Positions 36,401 to 49,200 of a stretch of DNA of 64,000 nt are shown here, piece after piece; the first letter of the stretch is position 1, and each line of letters begins with the position of its first letter. The position numbers and the translations under genes are program-made. Source of the stretch: Aristolochia californica. Lineage: Eukaryota > Streptophyta > Magnoliopsida > Piperales > Aristolochiaceae. Location: assembly GCA_029961685.1 (NCBI GenBank), contig JARWKL010000015.1, positions 22,475,220 to 22,539,219 of the forward strand, written 5' to 3'. The notes beneath the pieces were generated by a model, which saw nothing but the letters and a program-made list of their open reading frames with translations, did not search any database and was not told the origin of the DNA.

Positions 36401-39400
36401 TGAGTGTGATAGTTGATAGTTATTGGCTTACAACAGGAGTTTTAGTATCATTTGAGTTGCTTCCTTGATAAGAGGATCTTATAAATGTTCTTGTCAGATG
36501 TATTTGGCCAGTGATAGGAGATTCTTTACTTGTTTAAGGTGATTGTTTACTTGTTTGTTGTGCATTTATACTTTTGAATTTGTTTTCTTTTCTTTTTAGT
36601 TTTACTTGTTTTGCTGAGTGCTCTTAAGATTTTGCTGCTCTCTTTTTTCTACGCTTAATTATCTACATACCCTTGGAATATTGTATAAATGCCTTTATAT
36701 CTTTGGGTTTCTAATTAATTTTTACATTTCCTTCCAATATCACCAAACTTACTGCATACCCGGTTGGTAGTTTCTGTTAGTGAATTCTAACTAAAGCTAA
36801 AATAGACCAGAGAACCCTTTGATATAATGTCTTGAGTACCTGAGTATCTTGTTCTATGCAGGTTCACATTAGTGATGTAGAAACTACCTAGAAACTTGCA
36901 TTGGAATTTGGGCAGTCAACAGGTCTGGATCCTTTTCAGATTCAAGTCTAAAATCTTGGATGTTTTCCGAAACAGAGTTTTAATGGAACTGAATCAGACA
37001 TCTGCCAAGGGATTAGATACTGTTTCGGAATGGAACCAGAATTGTGAGATCCGGATCCAATAAATATCCCAAAAGAAATCTCCCATTTCCCTAAACTATC
37101 TTGCCCTCTTCCCTAAAATCTCTCCTCCCAAAATCTCTCTCCTCTAAACCCCCCTCTTCCTAAAGATCTCTCCTCTGCTACCTCCTTTTCTGCAGCTACT
37201 CTCCTTCCTCTCCGGCTTCTTGATTTCCCTCTGAAGGTACTCTTTCGCCCTCCTCTCTGAGTGCCCCTCCTTATCGCACCCTCTCTCTTAGCCCTCTCTC
37301 TAAGCCCTTCTTTCTGTAAGCCTTTCTCTCTCGGCCTGTCTTTGTCTCTCAGCTTGCAATGCTGCCTTACATACTGCTTGAGAAGATGGGAAGCATAATC
37401 ACCAGGTAGTCCGTGTAGTTAATGAGGTTGGCAGCTTTGTTAGTGGCACCATTGAGAAATTTCAAGATGCCCATAGGTGAGCCCCAAAAAAGGCTGTAGG
37501 CCCAATTGACCCAGATTAAGTACCTCCTTGCCGGGGAAAGTAGTGGCAAGCTTGGGGGTTATGAGGGCTTTCTAGATGCTCCAGATGAAAGGAAAGATCA
37601 AGAAATCCAGAATAATGATGGGTTCACTAAAGACTTCAAGGTAGATGAAGAACATTAGAGGAGGTAGAGTGAGTTTCATTGATTTAATTTGATGGCATTT
37701 GTGAGGGCAGATCTTCATCTTGATGTACGCATTTGATTTTTGGTGGAAGGAGCAGTGCTCATGACTTCCCCTCCTTCCGCTCAAGCTTGGCTTCTGAGTG
37801 ATGTACTACTAGTAGTAGAGACAGAGAAAAGCTTCTAGGCAGAGTAGGAAACAATAAAATCAAGTATCCTGAGCATCAAAAAGTTAAAAGTGGAATAAAA
37901 ATTACTTCCCAATGGTCGACACCATCAGTTTGTCAATGGACCATACCCCTGTCTCTCTCTTTTCTCGCTTCTTATTCTTTCCTTTTCTATGATTTATGCA
38001 TTAGAGGGAGAGAAGGTTAGAGATTTTGTTTTATCGTCTTTGATTAGGCTTCTAAGGGACGTCTCAAATATCATGTTTTTGCAGGGGTTTTTTTCTTCTG
38101 TTTCAGCCATTTTCATCATAGAATTTCGGATCTGGATATTATCTGAATTTGGATAAATATTTGACGAATCTGAATATGGATATATAACTTCAGATAATCT
38201 GTCTGATATTTGAATTTCATAGATATATGCAAAGGACGGGATGCGGAATTGCATTATCCGGATTGAATCTAGTCCCTTAACAGCCCTAAATAGAATAGTG
38301 CAACCTTTTTTATGTGCGTTGGTCCAATGTCATTCCTTTGGGCTGACATTACATGAATGATATTTGGTTCTACTAGTCATAATGTAATGTTTATCAAGGT
38401 ACTTTGGTCTTTTGTCATGCTACATTTAGAGTTGGCTAAGGAATTGGATGACAGGGGTATGTAGCCTTGGAAAACTGATGTTATCTGCCTGTGCCAGTTT
38501 CATACTGTGGGGGCTTTGGAATGAGCGCAAGAGCAGACGTTTTGATGCAAAATGCGAATCTTCAGATAGGTTGCGGACCGAGTGGTAGGTCATATATCAA
38601 CTTGGCTTTTGACCAAGAAAACCTTCTCTCCCTATCTGGGCTCCTCTATTCATGAAAACTGGAGAAATTTGGCTATGATGCACAATGGGAAAAAAATTTT
38701 CGGTCATGCAAAAATGGACTCCTCCCGATCCTAGTTATCTCAAGTTAAACTTTGATGGCTCGTCTCTTAGTAACCCTGGGATTTTTGGTTTTGGAGGAGT
38801 TATTTCAGATCATTCCGGTAATCAACTTTTCACTTATGCTGACCCTCTTGGTATATCTAACTCTACGTCTGCAGAGTTACATGGTCTCTTCTCAGGTCTC
38901 CGCGTCTTCAGAGATAAATTCAGTGGGCCTCTTCATATCGAAGGTGACTCAAAAGTGGTTATAGGCTGGTGTGAGAATGTATCCTTTCCCCCATGGAGAC
39001 ATTGGGATACCTTTAAGGAAATTTTAGAAATTACCTCAATTGTTTCTTGTATTTGGACTCACATTCCGAGATCCGCAAATTTGGCGGCATATGTGCTTTC
39101 TAGGCAGGGTGCTACCCTGCTATCGCTGGTTGTAAGGGACATGCTCCCCCAAATTTTGTAATTTCTCTCATTTTATTAATACATCTTTTTCAAAAAAAAA
39201 TAAAAAAATAGTGTAGGGGTATTTGAAACCTAGGGTCAGGGGTATATAGGTATTAAAAGGTGTTAGCTGTTGCTTTCCTCTGCATTATAGCAAATATATT
39301 TTGTGGGAATGAGAAGAATGTGCTTGGAAAATGCCTCTAAAGGCTGAGATCTTTGTGTGAAGTGTCTTTGAGAATTAACTAACTGCTACTTGCATATTTG

Positions 39401-42400
39401 GTTGTTGGCAGATATGCTACACACTATATCCTGGAGATGAATCTGTAGAAGGAAAGATTCTTCGCTTAAAACAACAATATACATTATGTTCTGCTTCTCT
39501 TCAAGATATCATTGCTCGTTTTGAGAGGAGATCTGGAAAATCTGTTAGTTGGGAAGAATTTCCAGAAAAGGTTGCTGTGCAGATGAATGATACCCATCCA
39601 ACACTGTGCATACCAGAGCTGATGAGAATTATGATTGATGATAAGGGTCTTGATTGGAAGGAAGCTTGGAGTATTACTCAGAGGTACTCTTTCTGGTTAA
39701 TATTTTTGCACATTCAGATGCAATTATTTACATATATATATATTTTTTTAAATAGGAAATTGATCTTCATCTATCTATTCTTTCCCCTGAAGACAATACT
39801 GAGAAACCTGCCAAAGAAGTAGATACCTTAATAGCAGACCCTTTTATGTAGTCGAAGTAGAAAATATTATGTAATTTTACTATTTTTGCTAACATTTTTG
39901 GAGTATATGGCTTCAGTACTAATGGGAGTTGGTTATTAGGCTAAACAAGAGATTAGTTAGGTTCTCCCCTTGACCATATTTTCCCAATGCATTAGTACTG
40001 AAAGTTGACAGTGTTATTTGTTTCACCTGTTTCACCTCTTTCTTTTTCTCACAAGAGGTATAATTCATTGTGCTTACTTACAATAATCAAACCTTAAGGA
40101 GCTAAAAAAGGACCACCTGATGAGATCTATGGGCTGCTCTCTGCTGTTCTGTGTCTCCTTAGTTGCCTGGATGCTATCAAGAAAACTATGTAAGCTGGAG
40201 CAGCTGCAATATGTAGGCTGCCCATGAGCACATACATCTGTATTAATGTGCTTGAGGCTTACACCTGGCTGCAGAGAGCAATCAGTGACCACACTCTTGC
40301 TGGTTGGCCTGTGTCTCCCCTCATTTGACAGCCTCACTCATGTGGATTTGATGGAGAATTTGCAGGCTGCCAACTAAGGGGGTAAATGGGATACAGACGA
40401 TACGGAATAAGGTTATTCTGGACATAGTTCTGATTATCATTCCGGTATTCCGTTTCCGTTCTGTTTTTTTTTTAAAGGTATTCTGATTTCGTTTATTTAC
40501 CCTATTGCCGGTCAGTTAAATGGGTAATTAAACTAAAAATAATAAAAAAGAATAAAATAGATAAACTTATTTAGAATAAGAAAAACATTACAACATGTTT
40601 ATATTGTCTAAAAACAGTAAGAAATCATATAATAGCTTGCATAATAAGTCCTCTCCACATACTTATGTAAAGAATTACAATGATACCCTTTGTTGGTAAT
40701 CAGGTAAACAGGTATGGAATAGGTATTACCCGATTCCGTTCCGTTTAATAAATGGGTAAATGGATAATATTACCCGTTTATGTATATGGGTAAGATTTTT
40801 TCCATATCCATTCCATTTAATAAACGGTGGATGGAAAATTGGATAATCGGATAAAATTGACATCTCTACTGCCATCTTATTTCAGATATTTGGCCAGCAG
40901 GCTCTGACCTTCAATGTTTTACATGTGTTTTGTTGCATATGCAGTTATATATATGCATCGCCATCATTATCAAAGACATGTCCTTGGTTATCTGGGATTG
41001 CAGTGGGGCAGAGTAAAAGGAGAACCATTCCTTGTGTAACTTGGGGAGGTGGTTATAAAAAGAAAAACTTGTACATGAACAAAGTAAAAAGGGGAACCAT
41101 TCCTGAAAACTCGTGCAGCTTAAATTTAATTACAATAAAATAATAAGACATTTTTACTCTCAATGTATTTTTTTAAACTATAGGGTAAGAAGTTAGCTTA
41201 TGGTTCAAAATAAGAATAAAAATGTATTCAAGAATATTTTATTAATTCATAAAATTTAGTTTAATATTTTCTATAGTTTAACGAAAATTTGTGGGTTGAG
41301 GATGTCTGTTGGGAGAAAACCCCTTCGAGATTGGCAGGGACAATGCAGAGTTTGGGAAAGGTTTGAACACTCAACATGCTCCACTGCCATGATATGTTTT
41401 CTTCATATTCATGTACTCATAACATATATACCAGGATATGTTTTATATATATTCATGTACTCATAACTTATGTACTGATATGCTTGATATATTCATGTAC
41501 TCGTAACATATCTCAGGCTCATAAAAAATGGGATAGACAGTAGCAACATGTTATTAAAAAAATACAGTTCATAAAAAATTAAAACTTAAACATTGTCCAC
41601 TTGGGCATCCTAAAGGATTTCACTGTCACTGCCTCGAAACGTCTTCAGTTTACTGTACTTTATCCCGAAAAAGATTAAGTAGGATTACGTTATTATGATA
41701 TTTACTTGTTGTACATCTTAAAATTATCCTGTAGACATGGTTTATGAGTAGAGCTTATATTCACTATAATGGATAATAGAAAGCACTGCTAATTTACTCA
41801 GGTTCATGTCTGAATTGATGGAGTCAATGTTTTTCATTGTAAATTCATTCATTTTTTTTTGTTCAGGACCGTGGCCTACACAAACCACACTGTTCTTCCT
41901 GAGGCACTTGAGAAATGGAGTTATGAAGTTATGCAGAAGCTACTTCCTCGACATATTGAGATCATAGAAATGATAGATGAGGAGGTACTTTGTGGAAAAC
42001 ATGTAATTGTGCAGATATTTATCTCGTTATGGTCCTTTGGTTCTGATTCTTTCTTCTGTTATCAGTTGCTCAGCACCATAGTTTCAGAGTATGGCACCAC
42101 AGACATTGACTTACTGGAACAAAAGCTTAAAGAAATGAGAATCTTGGAAAATTTTGAGTGGCCTGAATCTGTTGCACAGTTACTTGTTAGACCAAAGGAA
42201 GCATCTTCTGAGGAAGAAATTGAGTTGGATGACGAAGCTGAATCTGACAAAGTTGGCGAATCTGAATCTAGCAAAGTTGATGAAGCTGAATCTGACAAAG
42301 TTGGCGAATCTGAATCTAGCAAAGCTGATGAAGCTGAATCTGACAAAGTTGGCGAATCTGAATCTAGCAAAGTTGATGAAGCTGAATCTGACAAAGTTGG

Positions 42401-45400
42401 TGAATCTGAATCTAGCAAAGTTGATGAAGCTGAAACTGAGGTAATTGATTCTGTCAAAGAGGAAGAACCTGCCTCATTACAGCCTGAGCCTAAGCTGCCC
42501 GTAAGTGTCCGCATGGCAAATCTTTGTATTGTTGGAGGTCATGCTGTGAATGGAGTTGCGGAGATCCATAGTGATATTGTGAAAGAGGAAGTCTTCAATG
42601 ATTTTTACAAGGTAACAAACTTCATTAATGGTTTTTTAATTCTTATGCTAGCTAGCCTATTTTAACCTTCTCTCCAAATTCTCTGTGACAGTTGTGGCCT
42701 GAGAAATTTCAGAACAAAACAAATGGAGTAACTCCAAGAAGATGGATCCGGTTTTGTAACCCTGATTTGAGTCAAATCATTAGCAAATGGATTGGTACAG
42801 ATGACTGGGTTCTTGACACAGAGAAGCTTGCGGACCTCAGAAAGGTAAAAATACATTACCAGATACTTTGGGTCAATTATATAATTTTTTGTCTAGAGCT
42901 TATCTTTAGCTATCTTCTCTGCAAAACCTCTCAATTCCCTTCTTGCTACTGAGGGGTTGCTGTATTCATCTAATTTTCATAAAAGCACTCAGGGACCCCA
43001 TTCCAGACAAACTTGACAAATGATTTAGGGAAGATTGACAAATGGTTGCCAGTTTGGACCCCTTTTCTTGGTCTATCTGTTTATTTCCTTTCCTTTATCC
43101 ATTATGTGGCTGTATCTGTAATATTAGAGGGCTGGAAAAGGAGGCTTATTGGAGAGAAACGCCAAATAATTTGAACTTTGGAATGAAAGGAACCACAACT
43201 TTTTCGCAAATAGGACCAAATTGATTGGGGAGTTATTAAGCAGTCTATTTCCCTCACTCACTTTTGGGCCTGCCATCTTCTTGACTATGGGACATAAAAG
43301 GTTCAAATGTGTCTGTAGTTGGATATTGGGTACTAATGAACCATTATACTTGAAAGAAATAGTAGGATCCTGACATTCAGTCATTTCTAGAGTATCTTTT
43401 TCCTAAATAGTTGATGAAAAAGGGTTCAAGTGCCTCTGTTCCAATCATCTTCATTGGCACTGTTCTCTGACAGTGATAGGTTAGAAATGAGCAGTTATTT
43501 GCTACATGATCAGAGATATTTCTGTTAGCATTGCTTGGCCAGTTATAACTGAAGGTGGTTGTGGATATGCTGGGAAGAATTATTTTTTGCATCTTTGGCA
43601 GATCTTTTTTTTTCTTTTCTGAAAATGGCGTCTTTGGAAGATCTCTCACAGAGATTATGGATTGCCTTTGGAGCTTTGGCCCCTTGCACCCCACTGTTAG
43701 CTTCCTTTTAGAAGAGAAAAGGAGAGAAGTAAACCACTCTTTAGCTTTTTAGTGTGCACTGCAGATTGGTCTTGAACTCACAATTAGAATCTTAAAGGTA
43801 ATTTAATAGTATTACATCAGGTGTCATTAGTTTGGTTTCTTACTGCAACTGTATGTATGCTACAGTTTGCTGATGACGAGGAACTCCATGCGGAATGGAG
43901 GGCTGCAAAGCGGAATAATAAGTTGAAGGTTGCAGCTTTAATAAAAGAAAGAACAGGATATGTTGTCAGCCCCGATGCTATGTTTGACATACAGGTTATT
44001 CTTAAACTTTCTTGTGGCTAATAAAATCCCATTTAAAGAAAAATATTTTAATAAAATATCTCAGGTTTTGCTTTCAAAAAGTTCCGTTGAAGATTGGGTG
44101 AATTATGGCATTTTTTCAGGTTAAGCGGATACACGAGTATAAGCGGCAGTTATTGAATATCCTTGGGATTGTTTACCGCTACAAAAAGATGAAAGAAATG
44201 AGTGACGAAGAAAGGAAAGCTTCGTCTGTGCCTCGTGTTTGTATATTTGGTGGAAAAGCATTTGCTACGTATGTGCAGGCAAAGAGAATTGTCAAGTTCA
44301 TTACTGATGTTGCTGCTACTGTAAATCATGATCCTGATATTGGTGACTTGTTAAAGGTATGTGGAGCTCGTGTTTAAGGATGTTGGCAGAGAAAATAAGC
44401 AGTTTCTTTCTCTTACTTGTCCTAAAAATGTTTCTAGCACATTTTGTTTATTTAATTTGTTCCTTATGCTTAAGTAGAATCACATTTTCATTTTTAGAGT
44501 TAAAGCTGAACCAGACTGCTTAACTAGGTCTTGGTCGTGTCTAGCAAAGGCCCAACTGCTCGATTCTTGCAATGAATGCCAAAACTGATTATGAACAAAT
44601 TATTTTTGCTCCTCAGGTAGTATTTGTTCCGGATTATAATGTTAGTGTTGCAGAGTTGCTCATTCCTGCAAGTGAGCTATCTCAGCATATCAGGTATTTT
44701 TCTTATTTCCCTTCATCCAAAGAAGTATTTTTTTTCTTTCTCATTCCAATTCATTTTTCTCTATTGAAGCAACAATTGCTGTAGTTCTACATGGTTTCTG
44801 AATGAAGCTTTCATGTACATACACCTACCCTTACTCGTAGTGGCTGGTTTTTTCTTGTAACTTTTCTTGATCAGCACCGCCGGAATGGAAGCTAGTGGGA
44901 CAAGCAACATGAAATTTGCAATGAATGGTTGCGTTCTGATTGGCACTTTGGATGGAGCCAATGTTGAGATAAGGCAAGAGGTTGGTGATGAGAATTTTTT
45001 CCTATTTGGTGCTGAAGCTCATGAAATTGCTGGGCTTCGAAAAGAAAGAGCAGAGGGAAAGGTAAATCTACCAAACTAAATGATGAAAGGATACCAATTT
45101 TCCCTTTTTGTTTGCTTAGCAACTAATACAATTTCATAACAGTTTGAGCCAGATCCACGATTTGAAGAAGTGAAGGCATTTGTTCACAGTGGTGTATTTG
45201 GTCCTCACAGCTATCACGAATTGATGGGATCATTAGAAGGAAATGAGGGTTATGGTCAGGCAGATTATTTCCTCGTTGGAAAGGACTTCCCAAGTTATAT
45301 TGAATGCCAAGAGAAAGTTGATGAGGCATACCAGGACCAAAAGGTACTGTCGTCTCTAATCCTCTGCTTGGAAATAAATATGCCACATTCCATGCAATAA

Positions 45401-45544
45401 ATACGAGTTTTTTTTTTTTTTGGACAGATATGGGCAAGAATGTCAATTTTGAACACAGCAGGTTCCTACAAATTCAGCAGTGACCGGACAATTCACGAAT
45501 ATGCAAAAGATATATGGAACATTAAGCCTGTACAGCTATCCTGA
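33403..45544 (+). CDS. PHS1: Plastidial alpha-1,4-glucan phosphorylase (L isozyme)
   Basis: Fifteen exons: 33403-33592, 35116-35354, 35444-35545, 35638-35814, 35984-36259, 39412-39683, 41867-41984, 42066-42611, 42692-42844, 43866-43994, 44120-44356, 44617-44693, 44875-45061, 45143-45343, 45428-45544. All joins keep frame, giving about 1,006 residues. It reversibly moves glucose between alpha-1,4-glucan ends and glucose-1-phosphate in the plastid. Family blocks are intact: [81 protein letters not shown], and [14 protein letters not shown] with the pyridoxal-phosphate lysine near residue 852. A Ser/Arg-rich transit peptide covers roughly the first 50-60 residues. The plastid-specific insertion splits the enzyme before [10 protein letters not shown] and is made of repeats (residues 514-577). 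Introns 1, 5 and 6 hold transposon relics. It is convergent with the downstream coiled-coil gene. Confidence 0.95.
34090..34326 (+). pseudogene. LINE (RTE-like) C-terminal relic in PHS1 intron 1
   Basis: The frame contains [27 protein letters not shown]. This is like the conserved end of plant RTE-type LINE polyproteins (IRNEYIRxxLGVAPIxxKMxExRLRWFGHV). Only the C-terminal part remains, with stop at 34326. Same strand as PHS1. Confidence 0.65.
36907..38287. mobile_element. Candidate hAT-like element in PHS1 intron 5
   Basis: The left TTGGGCAGTCAACAGGTCTGGATCC and right ATCCGGATTGAATCTAGTCC...AACAGCCCTA are imperfect inverted ends of the TAGGGCTGT type, with GGATCC/ATCCGGAT subterminal words on both sides. 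A CT-rich block (37080-37350) and a minus-strand gene-like stretch (37370-37790) lie inside. No transposase. Ends are tentative because no target-site duplication was found. Confidence 0.45.
37367..37790 (-). pseudogene. Unrecognised gene-like fragment inside the intronic element
   Basis: Minus-strand frames include a hydrophobic, membrane-like segment ([20 protein letters not shown]) and, in another frame, [19 protein letters not shown]. Interrupting stops show it is not functional. It may be captured coding DNA; the family was not recognised. Confidence 0.3.
38461..39210 (+). mobile_element. 5'-truncated L1-type LINE with RNase H remnant
   Basis: The upstream part reads [17 protein letters not shown], the segment that precedes RNase H in plant L1-type LINE ORF2s. 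A 158-codon frame (38685-39161) is an RNase H domain of the RVT_3 kind: [14 protein letters not shown] (first Asp), [19 protein letters not shown] (Glu), IEGDSKVVI (Asp) and [15 protein letters not shown] (His-containing end). The A-rich tail CAAAAAAAAATAAAAAAATA follows at 39191-39210. AGGGGTAT occurs just before the left limit (38453-38460) and after the tail (39215-39222), a possible target-site duplication. It lies in PHS1 intron 5, same strand. Confidence 0.82.
40375..40869. mobile_element. Candidate hAT-like MITE in PHS1 intron 6
   Basis: GGGGGTAAATGGGATAC on the left and GGATAATCGGATAAAATTGACATCTCTAC on the right resemble the ends of the 30771-32426 element. The interior repeats GGTAAATGGGTAA and TTCCGTTCCGTT phrases. 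Ends are degenerate and no duplication of the target was confirmed. Confidence 0.4.
42231..42443 (+). repeat. 48-bp coding minisatellite in PHS1 exon 8
   Basis: Four units of 48 bp (42231, 42279, 42327, 42375) and a partial fifth (42423). Each encodes [16 protein letters not shown], with one V-to-A change in unit 2. It lies in the plastid-isozyme-specific insertion, keeps frame, and is rich in Asp, Glu and Ser. Confidence 0.95.
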
Positions 45545-46296
45545 GAGGATTGTCCGTGTAAAGTTCAGTTGTGACGCATGTAGGCTTTCCTTGTATCCTA
45601 CCAAAAGGTGAGTTTCAGTTTTGTATGTTATCCACTCAGGTCGGTACTGTTATCATAAAGCCGCAAACTGCATGTGGTGAGTTGCAGAGGTTCCTCGCAC
45701 CTTCTTCTGTCCTTTATCCTATGTTGCTTTTTAATAAAAGAAACTTTAGTTTTTCCAAAGAATAATCACACCTGGGAAGACAAGGCTGAAACCTGCAACT
45801 CTCTCAAGCTGCCGGTTCTCGGATCAGAGACGTTCTTAAAGAATTAAAGAAGCTTCCAGTTTCTGATGGGACGACTGGATAAATTAAGAGAAATCAACAA
45901 AGCCAGTGACTTCAAATAATACTCTTATGCAAAAAAATGAGGGAATGCAAACAATAATTTCTCAACTCATCCTTCACCTATCCATTCATAGGCACGGGGT
46001 TTGTACCCTTAGATTGGAATGGTGCCCATCAAAAGTACTCGCAGTCATCTTTCACCAGCGGCAGAAGATATTTTGTGGAGGTAGAAACAAATGCGACTCC
46101 TACCTTTGATCCAAAATAGCTGCTGCCAGTCAGCAGTGGCACCAGTTTGTGCCTGATGTAACAGGTCCAGTCTCGTTTACCTCGCAATTACACTGCTTCC
46201 TCTAGAATTCAAAGCACTCCTTTCATTCTGAGTTGCCCACTTCGAGTGAAGATAGCATCACAATCAGTCTCACATACTTGAAACTTCAACGAAAGA
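45545..46296. other. Convergent 3' region between PHS1 and the coiled-coil gene
   Basis: Contains the 3' UTRs of both genes. No independent gene is supported. Confidence 0.5.
45733..45738 (+). terminator. Candidate polyadenylation signal of PHS1
   Basis: AATAAA lies 189 bp after the stop codon, within T-rich sequence. Plant signals are loose, so this is positional inference. Confidence 0.4.
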
Positions 46297-49200
46297 TTAG
46301 GATTCTGGATTTGATTCGGAAGTATCTGGTTCCTCAGAATACCATCCTATAGTAACTTGGTTCATTATTTCCGCTGTGCAACTCTTTTCATCACAATTGC
46401 AGTCTTCACTACTTACTGGAGATGAATCAACGTGTCTGCTTGGTTGAATATCCTGTAGCAAAATAAACTACAATTCTGAAACAAGAGACAAGAAAAAAAA
46501 ATTGATACACTCGTAATGGGCAAACAAACTATTTATGCTGAAAGAGAAAATCCAAAGAACCCTAGTCCGCATCAATAAAAACTAGAAGCTACTAATGTGG
46601 AGGTAGGCCCTGGAATCCAAATGTTCCATAATTAGGGGTGAGTACAGGTTGGGTTAAATGTGAAGCCCAACCCAACTCAACTCAATTTAGGAGGGGATAG
46701 GGTGAGGACGGGGTGAGTGAAAAAACACTACATGGATTTGGGACAGGGACGGGTCTCTCCAACACCGACACAAAAACCCAACTTGCAATGCTTAAAAAAT
46801 TATTCCTCATTAATTTAAAATTTATTGAAGCAAAGATATTTGGAGAAACAAAATTTTAATAGTTAAATAGAATTGTTGTAAGGTTTTCTTTAATTCTATA
46901 GTTTTATTATTTAATTTATTTAATATGTTACATTTTCTTATATATTATCCTTTAGTTGATTAAATTTTTTATTAAGTTGCATTAAAAGTTGAATGAGCCA
47001 TGGGGCAACATAGGGATAGGTTGAGAATGGCAGGCCGTGGAAATGAGTTTCGGAGTAGGAAAACGGGGTAGGGACAAGGTTGAATTCCAACTTCCCCACC
47101 AGTTTTCACAAGTAGCCTACTCTATAATGGTCTTTCACACTATATTAAGTAATGCATTTAATATATATAACAGAAAGTCTGGCACCAAGTAGCTCCTTTT
47201 TCTATAGGTTGCCCATACCAGAATTTCAACTTAAATGCAATGTCTACTCTAATACAAAGTGTTACATACCTAGTCAAAACATTAGAAATTTAATAGCTGA
47301 TGGAACATGGAGGCTTAGACCCTTAAGTCAGTCCTATTCTAAGCTAGCCTACCCCTACAACCATACCTTAGGTTGCACATATAAGTACAATAAAATATCA
47401 TCAATAATAGGAGGGTAGCAGATATAAGATGAAAATATGAGCTAGGAAGGAAAAAAAATGCAAGAAAAAGCCATCCAAATAGTTTTAACTAATTCTGGTA
47501 GAGACAGATCATTCCATTAAGACAAAATGCCACATCTGTTGTCATTTTTTTTTTTTTTTGAAAGTTAGGTATTTGTAGTCAATTAAGGAATTCCAACAAG
47601 GAGATAAATGAGGAAGAAGACATTGCATGGAAATGGTGAAGAAAGATTTAGACATGAGTCAGTGCGGAGCAGAATGGAGGAAGATTTATATAGCAAACTC
47701 AATTTAGTTGGATAAGACTCAGATATGGTAGAGAATGATGTAACAAAAGAACCATTATCATGCTTGAAAATCATAGTTTGGGTTGACTTCTGCAATCCAT
47801 ATTTATGTTTGCAAAAACACTGTATTTCTACTTATAAAAACAAAAACCTTTTAGCTTTTGTACTGTTATTGATTTCTTTGAAGCTATATTGCACGAACAA
47901 AAGAATAAGTTTCTGGCACTAAGGATGCTGATGATTTGCAAATTGAGAACCATCATCAAAACAAAACTGAAAAATAAGTACCACAGGTGGTTTTGTCAGA
48001 AAACTGGACCTTTGTAGACCATGCTTTCATTAACTTCTGTGTTTCATGCAACTGCCTAAAGGCAATGGAGGATCTTTGGCGTTCATTCTGCACCTGTGCA
48101 GAGAGAAGCAATGGATGGAAAGAAATACACAAAAAGTAAAATAAAATAAGAAACTTATTGCAAATATAATTCATACAAGTTGAGAACTAAAACCTGTGCC
48201 TCCAACTCAGTTATTCTCAGTAAGGATGCTTGTTCAATACAAGCACGCCGCTTGCACTCTTGTTCAAGCATGTCAGTGATCTGATATCTTAATTCTGCCA
48301 TTTCTTGGGTAAGGTCCTCTGCTTCTTCCTTAGCTTTTAGCCTCTCTTCCCTCAGTTCTTCCTAGTATTGGCAGTTCTTATTTCATTAGACATGCACATA
48401 CAACTTGTAAATGCCTATGTCAAGCATTATACACCCATAATTGTTCCAGGAAACTCAAGCTAACTGAAAACTGGACGACTTCATAATCTGTATCATATGT
48501 TATACCTTTAACTGCTCAATAAGCTGTTCAGATTCATGAATTCCGTACGACATCTTCTCTACTTCATCCTTTAACCTTTCATCAGAGGCTGTTACAATTG
48601 CCAGTTTTGACACTAGTGGGCCAAGAACATCCTCAAAAGTGCTTCAGAAATAGCATTTGATTATTACTAGAGATGCAAAGAGAAGAAATTTCTGAGAATT
48701 CTGAGATGATATTGAGAGACTTCCATGGTCTCAGCAAAATAAGTAACAATAAGGGTTAAAAATGCACTCAGAAAGCCATACAGTTCAAGGATAGTTAGCA
48801 ATAATGAATCGGAATGCGGACTTTGTTCAGGTCATTGGGCTTCTATCCTTAAGACACAAAGAGACGGAAAAAATGCTTAAGAAGATTTGAATTTCTAGAA
48901 CTGTCAGAGGAGATTACTTGAGAGATGCTTCACATTCACATTTCTAAATTTAAACCAAGCAGTCCCGTGAACTTTGACCAAGAAAAAAGGAAAAGGAAAA
49001 GATCTCCAGTGACTACTTGTAGTAATATTTCAAATGCATGAGTATTTCACTAAGTGTTTTAAATTGTTAATGACTAAAAGCTAACTTTAACGACACTTTT
49101 GTTGCACACATGAGGCTAAATAAAATTGTGGCTAAATAAGATGGCATTATTTATGACTCACTATAAACCGACATCCCATGTGAGGAAGGCTCACAAGAAA

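Noticed and set aside
42062..42514. Antisense and third-frame ORFs over the phosphorylase minisatellite
   Set aside because: A 48-bp repeat without stops stays open in several frames; only the sense frame joins the enzyme.
47956..48009. Stop of the coiled-coil gene in exon 6 at 47956
   Set aside because: Read-through is possible, but splicing after AWSTK to the 46452-46297 exon keeps frame and adds a coherent acidic tail. Kept only as an alternative isoform.
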